Positions 50,803 through 59,285 of a stretch of 64,000 nucleotides of DNA are shown in pieces. Both the position numbers and the translations under genes were made by a program. Under the pieces are notes generated by a model. It had not been told where the DNA came from. It did no database searches and saw nothing but the letters and a program-made list of their open reading frames with translations. The stretch is taken from the NCBI RefSeq assembly GCF_015841355.1, contig NZ_CP064908.1:806001-870000 (forward strand), read 5' to 3'. Each line of letters begins with the position of its first letter. Position 1 is the stretch's first letter. This DNA comes from Synechococcus sp. CBW1107. Its GTDB lineage: Bacteria; Cyanobacteriota; Cyanobacteriia; PCC-6307; Cyanobiaceae.

Positions 50803-51513
50803 TCACCACGGCCGAAAGCGACTCACGTAGCCCGCCCATGCCGCTGCCCATGCCGCCAGGCACTCCTCGCGGGAATACAGCGGCGAGAAGCGGGTCTCAC
50901 CCGGCCGCGCCCAGATCGTCTGGCCGGCGTCGTAGTGCACCCCCCAGGTCGCTTCCAGGGCCAAGTAGCCGCCCAGCTGGGCGCGGGTGCAGTAGCTGCT
51001 CGAGTGGCGCCCAGACAGGGTTTTCAGGTCCGCCAGCACCCGCAGGCCGCTGGTGTGCTGGATATAGCCGGTGTCGTAGGTGCCGGCCAGGTTGCGGATC
51101 AGGCAGCAGGTAGGCCGCTCAGAGGCGATCACCGTCACCTGCCGCCAGTGGGGGTGGGCCAGCAAGGGCTCGATCCAGTCCCGGTAGTCGCCAGAGCGGA
51201 GGTGCTGCAGCAGCTCGCTGGCCTGCTGGCGGGTCTGGTGCAGGGGATGAAAGCGGCTGTGCAGCAGGGCCTCCAGCGCCAGGTGCACGGTGTGGCCGCG
51301 CGGCTCCCAGAGGTGGCGGGTGGCCTCGATGCGGGCCATCGCCCAGTCGCTCTTGCTGGAGCCGACCACACCGGTGACGGACACGGCGAACAGGTGATCC
51401 CCCAGCCAGTAGCGGTGCTGCGGATCCGTGCGCCGCAAGCCTGGGATCGGCGCCAACCAGCCCGTGGATTCACTCAGGCGCTCTGAGCAGGGGGCCTTGG
51501 TGGAAAGCGCCAT
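50803..51513 (-). CDS. RecB/Cas4-like PD-(D/E)XK nuclease
   Basis: 236 aa from ATG 51513 (MALSTKAPCSERLSESTG). It has YWLGDHLFAVSVTGVVGSSK, an early helix (DWAMARIEATRHLWEPRGHT), HLALEALLHSRFHPL, then TSGLRVLADLKTLSGRHSSS with the D-x-K-T motif, and RAQLGGYLALE with the Q-x3-Y helix. This is the order of phage RecB-family exonucleases. Upstream frame to 51741 covers the iteron-like repeats and is not coding. It likely works with the ssDNA-binding protein in recombination or replication. Confidence 0.75.
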   Translation of the reverse strand: MALSTKAPCSERLSESTGWLAPIPGLRRTDPQHRYWLGDHLFAVSVTGVVGSSKSDWAMARIEATRHLWEPRGHTVHLALEALLHSRFHPLHQTRQQASELLQHLRSGDYRDWIEPLLAHPHWRQVTVIASERPTCCLIRNLAGTYDTGYIQHTSGLRVLADLKTLSGRHSSSYCTRAQLGGYLALEATWGVHYDAGQTIWARPGETRFSPLYSREECLAAWAAAWAGYVSRFRPW

Positions 51514-51546
51514 CACCAGAACCTCACGTGAAACACCAAATTGGTT

Positions 51547-51911
51547 GGATTCTTTGGATCCCGTTGCAGCGCAAGGGTTCTGGGCAGAAGATCGGACGTG
51601 GGATTCTTTGGCTGCTTTGGATTCTTTGGTGCCCAGGAGCTTTCGACCCCAGGGAAGGGGATGCCGCAAAGAATCCCAAGAATCCAGATCGGATCCATCC
51701 CCATTGGGGCGCCAAAGTGCCTGCGCTGGAGGCGGGTCCAAAGAAACCCAAGAATCCAGCTCCCGTTCCAGCCGTCGTGGGTCAGTGGCACGTGAGCGGC
51801 GGCGGACAGGGAGTGGCCAGCAAAGAATCCAAAGAATCCCGAAAGCGTCCGCTCACCTGGGGCCGTGAGATGGTCTGCGCTGGAGGGGGATCGAAAGAAT
51901 CGCAAGAATCC
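51547..51911. repeat. Iteron-like repeat cluster, candidate phage origin
   Basis: A 9-bp unit AAGAATCC(C/A) occurs mostly in pairs: 51668-51685 (AAAGAATCCCAAGAATCC), 51738-51757, 51821-51839, 51894-51911. Inverted copies are at 51547-51561, 51601-51611 and 51619-51629. Spacing of the plus-oriented pairs is about 70-83 bp. The region 51514-51915 has no supported gene and lies between the RecB-like gene and the primase-helicase gene. Iterons beside a replication gene suggest an origin or a regulatory array. Confidence 0.5.
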
Positions 51912-51915
51912 ACCT

Positions 51916-54414
51916 CTACAGATTGAACTCACGGGCCAGCCATTCCGCCCCGGCGTCACTGAGCCCGTAGCGCAGGTAGTAACTCTGGCCGCTGGTGCCC
52001 ACACGGGTGGACGTCACCAGGCCATCCAGGCTGCCGAGGAATCGGCCCAGGCCCTTGTAAGTGGTCAGGGCTTCTCCCTCCAGGTCTCGCTTGAGCCGTG
52101 CCTCAGCCGGCGCCATGCCGATCGCCTGCAGCAGCTCCAGCAGACCGATTCCAGCCAGACCGCTGGCATGGAGGGCCTGGAGGTAACGCAGGGCCTCTTG
52201 CTGCTTCTCATTGGCCTTGCGCAGCCTCTGGCCGGCGCGATCGAGATCGCTCTCCTGCTCCTGCTGCTCCTGCAGGTCGTCGTAGGTGCCGAGCCGCGCG
52301 AAGGTCCCGCTGTTGCCGTCAATCGCCACCACCAGATCCGCCGGCGGCCCAGAGCGGGCCTCGCGCACCAGGCGTCGCTGGGGCGAGTCCTTGATCAGCC
52401 GGTTGCCCTTGGCCAGGTAGTGCAGGGTGAGGATCGTGTTGGCCGCTCCGGCGATGGCGTTGTGGCCCGAGAGGGCCTCGGTACCGGTGGTGTCGTTGGC
52501 CTTGTTGCAGTGGTGGATCAACAGCAACGTGCCGCCGGCATCGGTGATCTGGTGCTTGAGGTCGTAGATCAGCGAGCCCATCTCGGGGTCGTTTTCGCCA
52601 AAGCAGCAGCTGCGTGTGATTGAGCGCAGCGAATCGAGGATCACCACAGCCCCCGGGTGTGCGGCCAGGCAGGCCAGCAGGGCATCAAGGTTGGCCTCGG
52701 TGACCCGGAAGCGGCGCGACCAAAGCAGCAACGGGTGATCCCAGATCCCCAGCTGTTGCAGCATCTGGGCGGTGTCGCCGTCGCCCTGGTCGTCGGTCAC
52801 CAGGATCACCGGCCTTGGCTCGTCCGGGGCCCCGAACCCGAGAAAGTCCTCGACGCAGAGCAGGCAGCGGGCGAGGGCATGCACCAGCCGCGTCTTGCCC
52901 ACCTTGGCCCGGCCGCCCACGATCGAGAGGTCGCGGCGGGGGATGCAGCCGGGGATCTCCCAGGCCACCACGGGTTGCGGCATCGCCAGGCGCTCGGCCT
53001 GATCGAGGCCGCGAAAGCGGTTGCCGTTGCGCAGGTCGTGGGCCTCGAGGATTAGCTGGCCGATCTCCTGCAGCCGAAGGGCCGTTTTCAGTTGCAGGGC
53101 GGCGTGGGCCTCGCGGACGCGAGCGGAGCGGCGCAGGCTGTTGCGCTCTCGCCCCACCAGGGAACGGATGCAGTGTTCCAAGGCGTTGAGGCGGCGGTTG
53201 ATCGGCAGATGCACCTTTCCCCAGCGCACCGGGGTGTCGGGTCTGGGGTAGAAGCGCTGCTGGCGGGTGCCGGCACCTTTGGTGCTGCTGCTGCGCTCGT
53301 TGCTCCTGCCACCGGGATGGCGCCCGCCGGTGTCGCCCTGGCTTCGGCGGCTGCCTGTGGCCTGCGCTCCGGGAGGCCTGGGGGTGTGGGCCGGCTCCGG
53401 CGGCAGCCAGCCGTGCTGACGGGCGTGGAACCAGAAGGTGGCGGCGCTGATCTGCTCGCCGCCGGAGCTGGCCACCTGGCGGATGTCCCAGCCGCAGCTG
53501 GCCGATGGGCTGTGGGCCTCCATCAGGGCGATCGCCAGCTCACGGTCGTGGCCGGCCTGCTCGCAGGCCTGGATCAGTCCCCAGAGGAGATTGCGGTAGT
53601 CGGCGTAGGTGTTGCTGCCCGCCACGCGGCGGGGGATGGCCGTCAGGGCAGCGCGGATCTGCTCCAGTGGCCGCGGCGGCCCGTAGTCCTCGTCGCCCAG
53701 CTCGGGCAGCGGAATGCCGCTGGATGAACCCTCGCAGGGCTGCTCCAAGGGGATGGCTTGCTGGGGCGACGGGTCTGCAGCGGATTCAGCGAACTCATCT
53801 GGCAGCAGCGCCAGGGCAATGTCCTCCGGCGTGTAGCGGTGGCCGCTCACGTGCACCAGCTCCACCAGAGCGGTGGGCTCACCGGAGGCATCCACGTACC
53901 AGCAGCCCGGCAGCCGCATCACCCGCGAGGCGTCCTTGCAGTGGGGGTCGCCGCCGGCATAGGCGATCAGCTCCGTCTGCAGCGGTGCCCACTCCTGCGG
54001 CGGGATGGGGCGGTGCAGCAGCCAGTAGCAGTGGGCTGACTTGCCGCCGCTGAGCACGATCAGCGACGGCTCCGGTAGTGCCAGCTCCCGCCAGGCGTTC
54101 AGCTGACAATCGATCGGCCGGTCGTCCCACTCCACGAACAGGGCACGGCAAGCGGTGATCTCGCTCTTGCGGTCACCGCCGTCGTTGATCACCAGGTAGA
54201 TGCCGCGGCCTTCCCGCTGCCACTGGTCCGCCAGCTCCAGGTCAAAGGGGCCTTTGCGGGCGCCAATCACTTCCTTGGCGGGGTTGGCGCGGTGGGGGAA
54301 GGCGCGCAGCCGGGCGCTGGTGGGGTCCTTGCCCAGCAGGGAGAGGAACTGCTGGGCAGCGGCGTGGTCGATACAGGCCAGCGTGGGGGCGGAGGCTGGT
54401 TCAGCGCTGGCCAT
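51916..54414 (-). CDS. Phage primase-helicase (RepB-like primase + RecA-fold ATPase)
   Basis: 832 aa. The N-terminal ~250 residues are prim-pol/RepB-like: ACRALFVEWDDRPIDCQLNA (acidic pair), SLIVLSGGKSAHCYWLLHRP, CKDASRVMRLPGCWYVD. After a linker, the RecA/RepA-like ATPase: LSIVGGRAKVGKTRLVHALA (Walker A), RPVILVTDDQGDGDTAQMLQ, GAVVILDSLRSITRSCCFGE (Walker B), GGTLLLIHHCNKANDTTG. A C-terminal winged helix follows. Serves phage DNA replication. Its stop side faces the iteron-like repeats. Confidence 0.85.
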   Translation of the reverse strand: MASAEPASAPTLACIDHAAAQQFLSLLGKDPTSARLRAFPHRANPAKEVIGARKGPFDLELADQWQREGRGIYLVINDGGDRKSEITACRALFVEWDDRPIDCQLNAWRELALPEPSLIVLSGGKSAHCYWLLHRPIPPQEWAPLQTELIAYAGGDPHCKDASRVMRLPGCWYVDASGEPTALVELVHVSGHRYTPEDIALALLPDEFAESAADPSPQQAIPLEQPCEGSSSGIPLPELGDEDYGPPRPLEQIRAALTAIPRRVAGSNTYADYRNLLWGLIQACEQAGHDRELAIALMEAHSPSASCGWDIRQVASSGGEQISAATFWFHARQHGWLPPEPAHTPRPPGAQATGSRRSQGDTGGRHPGGRSNERSSSTKGAGTRQQRFYPRPDTPVRWGKVHLPINRRLNALEHCIRSLVGRERNSLRRSARVREAHAALQLKTALRLQEIGQLILEAHDLRNGNRFRGLDQAERLAMPQPVVAWEIPGCIPRRDLSIVGGRAKVGKTRLVHALARCLLCVEDFLGFGAPDEPRPVILVTDDQGDGDTAQMLQQLGIWDHPLLLWSRRFRVTEANLDALLACLAAHPGAVVILDSLRSITRSCCFGENDPEMGSLIYDLKHQITDAGGTLLLIHHCNKANDTTGTEALSGHNAIAGAANTILTLHYLAKGNRLIKDSPQRRLVREARSGPPADLVVAIDGNSGTFARLGTYDDLQEQQEQESDLDRAGQRLRKANEKQQEALRYLQALHASGLAGIGLLELLQAIGMAPAEARLKRDLEGEALTTYKGLGRFLGSLDGLVTSTRVGTSGQSYYLRYGLSDAGAEWLAREFNL

Positions 54415-54589
54415 GAAGCCTCTGACGCTGCAGTGCCTGGGCGCTCAGCTGTTCCCGCTCCATCGCCTCGGCGACGATCAGGCGGATCACCGAGGAGCGC
54501 GACAGCAGACCGCCGCGGGTGCGCCGGTCCAGCCAGGCCTGCTGCTCGGGGGTGAACTGCACCGAGAGCGGGGTCATCAGCGGAGCCAT
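54401..54589 (-). CDS. Small ribbon-helix-helix-like protein (62 aa)
   Basis: From ATG 54589: MAPLMTPLSVQFTPEQQAWL then DRRTRGGLLSRSSVIRLIVA. The short strand (LSVQFT) followed by two helices with SRSSVIRLIV fits RHH/CopG-like DNA-binding proteins. Overlaps the primase start by 14 nt. First gene of the minus-strand block, next to the divergent promoter region, so likely a regulator. Confidence 0.65.
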   Translation of the reverse strand: MAPLMTPLSVQFTPEQQAWLDRRTRGGLLSRSSVIRLIVAEAMEREQLSAQALQRQRLHGQR

Positions 54590-54611
54590 GGGGGACTTCG
54601 ATGGACCGAGC

Positions 54612-54646
54612 CAGCCTATCGGCACTAACTCGGGCTCGCTAGGCTG
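54612..54646. promoter_or_regulatory. Inverted repeat in the divergent control region
   Basis: CAGCCTA (54612-54618) and TAGGCTG (54640-54646) are a perfect 7-bp inverted pair between the divergently transcribed RHH and DUF2786-like genes. A second pair CGAGCC/GGGCTCG overlaps. A candidate operator for the early/late switch, e.g. for the RHH protein. Confidence 0.4.
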
Positions 54647-54660
54647 AACCGGTGAGTTGA

Positions 54661-55002
54661 ATGGCGATGGACGCTGGAGCAGCGGCGCAGAAAGCGCTGG
54701 CCAAGGTCGAGAAGCTGGTGGCGATGAGCGCCTCGCCCCACCTGGAGGAAGCGCGCACCAGCGCCTTCCTGGCTTGTCGCCTGATTCGCGAGCACGGGCT
54801 GCAGATCGCAACCCATCGCCCTTCGCCCGCCAAGTCACCTGTGGCGACGGGCGTGGAGCAGGGGCAAGACCCGGCGGGCTTTCGCCGCATCCGCGTACGC
54901 CATCCCGGCCGCTGCCTGTGCTGCGCCAACCCGATCGCGCCGGGGGAGTGGGCGCTCTGGTGCCGTGGCATTGGCCTGCGTCACCCGCTCTGCGCCACCT
55001 GA
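54661..55002 (+). CDS. DUF2786-like protein with zinc-finger (113 aa)
   Basis: N-terminus: AAQKALAKVEKLVAMSASPH LEEARTSAFLACRLIREHGL, which is the DUF2786 pattern. C-terminus: HPGRCLCCANPIAPGEWALW C, a CxxC pair with a further cysteine and histidine (RHPLC), a small zinc-binding knot. First gene of the plus-strand early block. Function unknown; likely nucleic-acid-binding. Confidence 0.7.
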   Translation: MAMDAGAAAQKALAKVEKLVAMSASPHLEEARTSAFLACRLIREHGLQIATHRPSPAKSPVATGVEQGQDPAGFRRIRVRHPGRCLCCANPIAPGEWALWCRGIGLRHPLCAT

Positions 55003-55034
55003 GCCGTTGCTGCGCCGCCGAGATCCAGCATGCC

Positions 55035-55487
55035 TTGCTGGCCCTGCTGGCGGGAGAGGCCTTCCTGGCGGACAGGCCCTGGCACGAGATCTGGTGGGGG
55101 AGGATGCGCCTCGATCTGGCCAGCGGCTGGCAGCTGCAGATCGCGATCGAACGCGACCAGCTTGGAGCACTGCTCTGGGCCCGGGCCGCCGATGGCCGCG
55201 ACTGGGAGTTCGGCTGTCAGCGCGACGACTGGACCCTGGGGCCCGACAGCCGCATCGTGGAGCCGGTGGCGTTGCTGGAGCTGAAGCACCGCCAACACCT
55301 GGAGCTGCGGCTGCGGGAGGCCATCTGCTGGCCAGCGCCTCTGCTCACGCCTGATCAAGCCATTTTCTGTGGCCTGGTGGAGCCTGAGGTTCGCCGCGGC
55401 AAGGGCCGGCACTGGCGACAGCGGGCCAGGCCCATGGCGTTCTGGCATCACGATGCTGCCAATTCCAATCGGCAGCAAAAGCCTTAG
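55035..55487 (+). CDS. Hypothetical early phage protein (~150 aa)
   Basis: The frame is protein-like from about 55010: AEIQHALLALLAGEAFLADR, EIWWGRMRLDLASGWQLQIA, GPDSRIVEPVALLELKHRQH, ending SNRQQKP. There is no ATG or GTG close by; TTG 55035 (or an earlier start in the open frame) is assumed. It resembles phage proteins with a beta-sheet plus DWEFGC and W-rich pattern, DUF unknown. Lies between DUF2786-like and XRE genes. Confidence 0.5.
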   Translation: MLALLAGEAFLADRPWHEIWWGRMRLDLASGWQLQIAIERDQLGALLWARAADGRDWEFGCQRDDWTLGPDSRIVEPVALLELKHRQHLELRLREAICWPAPLLTPDQAIFCGLVEPEVRRGKGRHWRQRARPMAFWHHDAANSNRQQKP

Positions 55488-55498
55488 CCTTTCGCTAA
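55484..55498 (+). promoter_or_regulatory. Operator-like palindrome upstream of XRE gene
   Basis: TTAGC - CTTTC - GCTAA, 20 bp before the XRE gene start and overlapping the end of the previous gene. The same half-site occurs at 56273-56289 after the XRE gene. Candidate binding site of the XRE protein. Confidence 0.5.
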
Positions 55499-55517
55499 TG
55501 GCCAGAACCCAGTCCTG

Positions 55518-56201
55518 ATGTCCTCTGAGTACCGGTACATCGAGGCCAAACAGCTCGAAGCCGGTCAGGAGTTCGGCCGGATGCTGAGGCGCTGGCGGGA
55601 GCTGAACAACTGGACCCAGTACACGGCCTACAAGTGGGCCAAGGAGGCCGGCTTTGAAGTGATGGCCCCCAGCACCTTGAGCGTGTTCGAGAACGGCAAG
55701 GCACCCAAGCCACGCCCGGAGAGCTTCTTTGCCCTGGCGGAGGTGAACCGCCGACTGGCCGCCAAAGACTTCAGCGGCGTGCGCACCCGAGCCCTCAAGG
55801 ACCTGATCAGCCAGGCCAGGCCTCTGGTGGATGACGAGGGACGGGTGTGGGGGCCGGCGGAGTTCTGGAGCTGCCACCTGGGCCTGCTGCCGGTGCCGAC
55901 CACCTACCAGGCGCCTGCGGTGCCGGCCCAGCCAGAGGTCGATGCCGCAGAAGCGGCGAAGCTGAGCGAGCAGTGGCGCAGCCAGCTGGTGCAGACCGCC
56001 AAGCAGCACGGCATCGGCGTGATGGAGGCCCTGAGTTCCGCCGCCAAGGCGGCGCCAGCCAAGCAGCGGCAGGCCTTTCAGGCGATGCTGGCCGGCTTTG
56101 AGCCGTACTCCGCCGAGCAGCTGCAGGGCATGTGGGACGGAGAGGCGTGGCTGCCGCAGCGCTGGCTGGAGGAATGGTCCATCAAGTCGGGTGCCAGCTG
56201 A
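55518..56201 (+). CDS. XRE-like phage regulator (227 aa)
   Basis: N-terminal helix-turn-helix: GQEFGRMLRRWRELNNWTQY TAYKWAKEAG, then APSTLSVFENGKAPKPRPES FFALAEVNRRL. The C-terminal two-thirds are helical and of unknown function (SEQWRSQLVQTAKQHGIGVM). It is flanked by two copies of a TTAGC...GCTAA palindrome, so it probably regulates itself and the next gene. Possible lysis-lysogeny regulator; no peptidase domain for SOS cleavage is visible. Confidence 0.65.
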   Translation: MSSEYRYIEAKQLEAGQEFGRMLRRWRELNNWTQYTAYKWAKEAGFEVMAPSTLSVFENGKAPKPRPESFFALAEVNRRLAAKDFSGVRTRALKDLISQARPLVDDEGRVWGPAEFWSCHLGLLPVPTTYQAPAVPAQPEVDAAEAAKLSEQWRSQLVQTAKQHGIGVMEALSSAAKAAPAKQRQAFQAMLAGFEPYSAEQLQGMWDGEAWLPQRWLEEWSIKSGAS

Positions 56202-56272
56202 GGGATGCACAAACAGGCTCGGAGCAGGTTCGGAGTACGCCATGCCTTGCGTTGCGCAAGATACAGATTCGG

Positions 56273-56289
56273 ATTAGCGAGCCGCTAAT
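56273..56289 (+). promoter_or_regulatory. Operator-like palindrome upstream of 56328 gene
   Basis: ATTAGCG - AGC - CGCTAAT, perfect 7-bp arms, inside a larger CGGAT...ATCCG context. Shares its half-site with the palindrome at 55484-55498. Lies in a 126-bp intergenic space after the XRE gene, where a promoter for the following operon is expected. Confidence 0.55.
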
Positions 56290-56327
56290 ATCCGAGGCAA
56301 GCGGGCGCCGGTCCCGCAGCGCCTTCG

Positions 56328-57083
56328 ATGACCACCACCCCCTGCGGGCGGATGGAGCCGACGCCAGGTCCCACCTCCGCCTTTGATCTCAACCAGGCCC
56401 TGTTGCAGAGCCGCGAGCAGGCTCGCGCCCTGTGGGCCGAGGGCCTGGCCCAGTTCCAGTCCCAGATGGCCGCCATCGCCGAAACCTCCATGCAGGAGGT
56501 TGTTCAGGCGGCGGCGCCGGCCTTTGCCCTGGGCTTCTCGTTCAGCGCCCAGAAGCTGATCAACGAGGAGCACGAAGTGCTGCGGGTGACGTTGCGGCAC
56601 CGCGGCGGCGCCGAGGAGTTCAGCGAAGCCCAGGCACCGCAGGAGGGGAGTGCGGCCTGGCATGCGCTCACCGCCTCCCTGCTGGCGGGCCTGCTGGGCA
56701 TTCCCGTGGGCAGCGCTCCTCGGACTATCGAGCCGGAACAGACGCAGCCGTCGGTGGCGGACACCGCAGGCGCCGGCAGTGCAGCCGCCTCCCCCGCTGC
56801 GGACGACACTGAAGCCGCAGACGACGAGTGGGACACCGGCGCTCCGGATGGCCCCGAAGCCAGCGACTCCGGCCTGGAGCCCCTGACGGACGAGGAGATC
56901 GCCACCCTGCACAAGTTCCTGGCCGCGATGCCTCAGGAGGCGCGCAAGCGGTTCACGATCGAGTTCCGCCACCACTTCCAGGTGCCCAGGGAGGTGCGGA
57001 CGATCAAGGACCGCATCACCCAGCGGCGCCACAAGGACTTCATCGACGTGTTCGAGCGCGAGCTGGCGGGGGGAACGCCATGA
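56328..57083 (+). CDS. Hypothetical early phage protein (251 aa)
   Basis: MTTTPCGRMEPTPGPTSAFD, then a helix (QSREQARALWAEGLAQFQSQ), ALGFSFSAQKLINEEHEVLR, an acidic low-complexity linker and a C-terminal helical part (EEIATLHKFLAAMPQEARKR, IKDRITQRRHKDFIDVFERE). No family recognised. Overlaps the next gene by 4 nt (ATGA). Probably starts an operon after the second operator. Confidence 0.6.
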   Translation: MTTTPCGRMEPTPGPTSAFDLNQALLQSREQARALWAEGLAQFQSQMAAIAETSMQEVVQAAAPAFALGFSFSAQKLINEEHEVLRVTLRHRGGAEEFSEAQAPQEGSAAWHALTASLLAGLLGIPVGSAPRTIEPEQTQPSVADTAGAGSAAASPAADDTEAADDEWDTGAPDGPEASDSGLEPLTDEEIATLHKFLAAMPQEARKRFTIEFRHHFQVPREVRTIKDRITQRRHKDFIDVFERELAGGTP

Positions 57084-57319
57084 GCGTCTGCCGCCGCGCC
57101 TACGCCAGGCCCCAGCCGCGCTCACAGCACGGCCGTCACTACCTGTGCGTCTGCGTGCACAGCGATGTCTACCGGCAGGTGCGGCAACTGTCGGCCGAGC
57201 ACCAGCTGAGCCTCTCCGGCGCCGCCCATCACCTGCTGCGGCTGGGCGCCGGCCTGGAGCCACTGCTTCCCCTGACCTCTTCCCCGTCCACTCTTTCGAG
57301 CAAGTCCCATGGCGATTGA
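57080..57319 (+). CDS. Small hypothetical protein (79 aa)
   Basis: MSVCRRAYARPQPRSQHGRH, YLCVCVHSDVYRQVRQLSAE, HQLSLSGAAHHLLRLGAGLE. The middle (VYRQVRQLSAEHQLSLSGAA) looks like an RHH/Arc-type DNA-binding helix pair. Overlaps both neighbours (ATGA at 57080; 11 nt with the ssDNA-binding-like gene). Confidence 0.55.
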   Translation: MSVCRRAYARPQPRSQHGRHYLCVCVHSDVYRQVRQLSAEHQLSLSGAAHHLLRLGAGLEPLLPLTSSPSTLSSKSHGD

Positions 57320-57408
57320 ACTCAACGACGGCAGCCGCATCGCGGCGCCGGTGATCCGTCAGCAGCGCCTCGGTGAGGTGGCCTATCTGGCGATCGTGCG
57401 CCCCGAGC
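57309..57408 (+). pseudogene. 5' part of ssDNA-binding-like gene split by two IS
   Basis: From ATG 57309: MAIELNDGSRIAAPVIRQQ, RLGEVAYLAIVRPE, then IS3 copy 2. Continues over 59261-59285 (QRDRLRK) and, after IS256-C, from 60886/60894 (NLTSGAMEPIPNGIDRQG). Removing both IS with one copy of each target duplication gives one open frame of about 217 aa ending DEEVPF. Confidence 0.8.
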
Positions 57409-59260
57409 CGGGACCTATCAGGGAAGTTGTCCGCTCGGGGTGCTGAGCTGAGCACCGAGATGGACTGTACTGCGAGTTGAGGTTCAGGGGCCGCACGGCC
57501 GGGGTGTTGTTGTCATCGATGGCTGTCTTCGGTCGGGGTTGGGGCGTCCGGTCCCTGATCGCGGCTGTTGCCGATCGCGCCCTTGGAGGGGCGCCATCGG
57601 ACAGCCACGGGGGCCTGGATTGTTGAGGGTCAAGCAGCCACAGGTTTCTGCGGTCGCGGATGGTTGATGCTCACAACCTGTGGCTGTAACCAGTTGCGGG
57701 GTGGCCGGCTCCAGCGCTGAGGATGCCTCTGCCGAGCTTCCTCATAGGTCTGTTGGCGGATGGCGCAGATCGCGTCAGCCTGGCCGTAATGGCGCTGATT
57801 GGGCGTCACGTACTTGATGCCGCTGTGCCGGTGCTCAGCGTTGTACCACTCGACAAAGCCATCCACCCAGGCTTTCACCGAAAGCAGATCCCGGAATCGC
57901 CTGAGCGGATAACTCTGGTGGTATTTCATCGTGCGGAACCACGACTCGGCATAGGCGTTGTCATTGCTGACGCGTGGCCTCGAGAACGAAAGCGACACCC
58001 CCAGCTCCGCCATCTTGGCCGCCAGAGTGAATGAGCGCATGGGGGCGCCATTGTCCGAGTGCAGGACCGCAGCAGTCTCCTTGCTGATCCCTTCATCGCG
58101 GCAGACACGATCAAAGAATGCGCTGGCCAACTCGCTACATTCATGCTCATGCACCTCTGCGCCGAGGATGCGCCGGCTCCATACATCCATCACCATGTAG
58201 AGGTAATAGAACTGCCCCTTCACGGGGCCGGGGAGGAGGGTGATATCCCAGGCCAGTACTTGATGGATGCCCGTTGCTTCCAACACCGGAACCTCCCTGG
58301 GCTCACGCGGCAGGCGGGTTCTGCCACGGTGGTTCAGCAGACCCTCTTGCCGCATGATGCGGTAAATCGTGGACTCTGAACCCACATAGATTCGCTCCTC
58401 GGCAAGGATGGCCACGATCTGGGCGGGAGTGAGGTCCGCGAATCGCGGATCGTTGACGATGTGAATTAAGCGCTGCCGCTCTTCTGGTGTGAATCGGTGC
58501 GCCACATTCCGTGGAGAGCCTTTGCGGCGATCCTGGCTGAATCCATGTGTCTGGAACGCAATGCCCCAGCGCCGTAACGTGCGTGAGCAGATACCGATCA
58601 GATCTGCAATCGCCGTGGCAGAAGCCCCTTCTTTGAGACCTTCTCGGAACAATTCCATCAGCTGACTTCTATCCTCTGGCGGGATCATTGTTCCTCGTCC
58701 CGTGGCCACAGCTGATCGAGCTTTTTTTGAGAGCATCAGCAGTGTTGCCGCCTCCGAGAGAGCCTTCTCCTTCTTCTCCAATTCGCGTTGTAAGCGGCGA
58801 TTCTGGCGAATCAGCTCCTGATTCTTACGCTGAAGTTCTCGCTGATCAGCCATGCTCGGAGCGCTGGGGCCATTGGCATCCTCGGCGGCCTGCCGCCAGC
58901 GGGCAAGCTGTTTGGGGTAGAGGCCCCGCTCACGGCAGAAGGCCCCGAGATCAGGGCCACTCAGGCCGGCCGCCTGGATCACAGCGGCCAGCTTGTCGAG
59001 AGCGCTCCACTGCTCTGGCGGCTTGGTGGTGGCTGGCACGAGCTGACCCTGCTTCTGCCACTGGCTGCGCCAGTTGTAGAGGGTCTGGGTCGTGATCCCG
59101 GTAGAGCGGGCGATCTCGGCCACGCTCTCCCGGTTTGGCGGGCTCATGCGCTGGCGGACTTGGTCCCGCACAGCGGTGTCATAGGTCGGTTTCATGGTCG
59201 TCGGTTTGGCCCCCTGGTGGATGGGTCAGACCGAGCGGACAACTTTCCTGACGCAGGGGG
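57409..59260. mobile_element. IS3-family insertion sequence, copy 2 (1,852 bp)
   Basis: Same ends as copy 1 (CGGGACC...GCAGGGGG). The 3-bp target duplication AGC is at 57406-57408 and 59261-59263. It has one extra base in the slip site (T7 on the plus strand at 58722-58728, T6 in copy 1), so orfA and orfB are fused. Confidence 0.92.
57630..59195 (-). CDS. IS3 family transposase, natural OrfAB fusion
   Basis: 521 aa in one frame. It combines the OrfA HTH and coiled coil (VAEIARSTGITTQTLYNWRS; LQRKNQELIRQNRRLQRELE) with the OrfB DDE core (VLAWDITLLPGP, VLHSDNGAPMRSF, NDNAYAESWF). The junction is LLMLSKKARSAVATGRGT, identical to the product expected from -1 frameshifting in copy 1. No regulation by frameshifting is possible here, so transposase level may be raised. 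Confidence 0.92.
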   Translation of the reverse strand: MKPTYDTAVRDQVRQRMSPPNRESVAEIARSTGITTQTLYNWRSQWQKQGQLVPATTKPPEQWSALDKLAAVIQAAGLSGPDLGAFCRERGLYPKQLARWRQAAEDANGPSAPSMADQRELQRKNQELIRQNRRLQRELEKKEKALSEAATLLMLSKKARSAVATGRGTMIPPEDRSQLMELFREGLKEGASATAIADLIGICSRTLRRWGIAFQTHGFSQDRRKGSPRNVAHRFTPEERQRLIHIVNDPRFADLTPAQIVAILAEERIYVGSESTIYRIMRQEGLLNHRGRTRLPREPREVPVLEATGIHQVLAWDITLLPGPVKGQFYYLYMVMDVWSRRILGAEVHEHECSELASAFFDRVCRDEGISKETAAVLHSDNGAPMRSFTLAAKMAELGVSLSFSRPRVSNDNAYAESWFRTMKYHQSYPLRRFRDLLSVKAWVDGFVEWYNAEHRHSGIKYVTPNQRHYGQADAICAIRQQTYEEARQRHPQRWSRPPRNWLQPQVVSINHPRPQKPVAA

Positions 59261-59285
59261 AGCAGCGCGACCGATTACGCAAGAA

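Noticed and set aside
51547-51911. CRISPR array
   Set aside because: The repeat units are 9-18 bp, irregularly paired and partly inverted, with unequal spacing and no cas genes nearby.
51528-51926. Open frames encoding KESKES/KNPKNP-type proteins over the repeats
   Set aside because: Both strands stay open only because of the 9-bp repeat; the repeat copies fall in different frames, and there is no other protein-like sequence.
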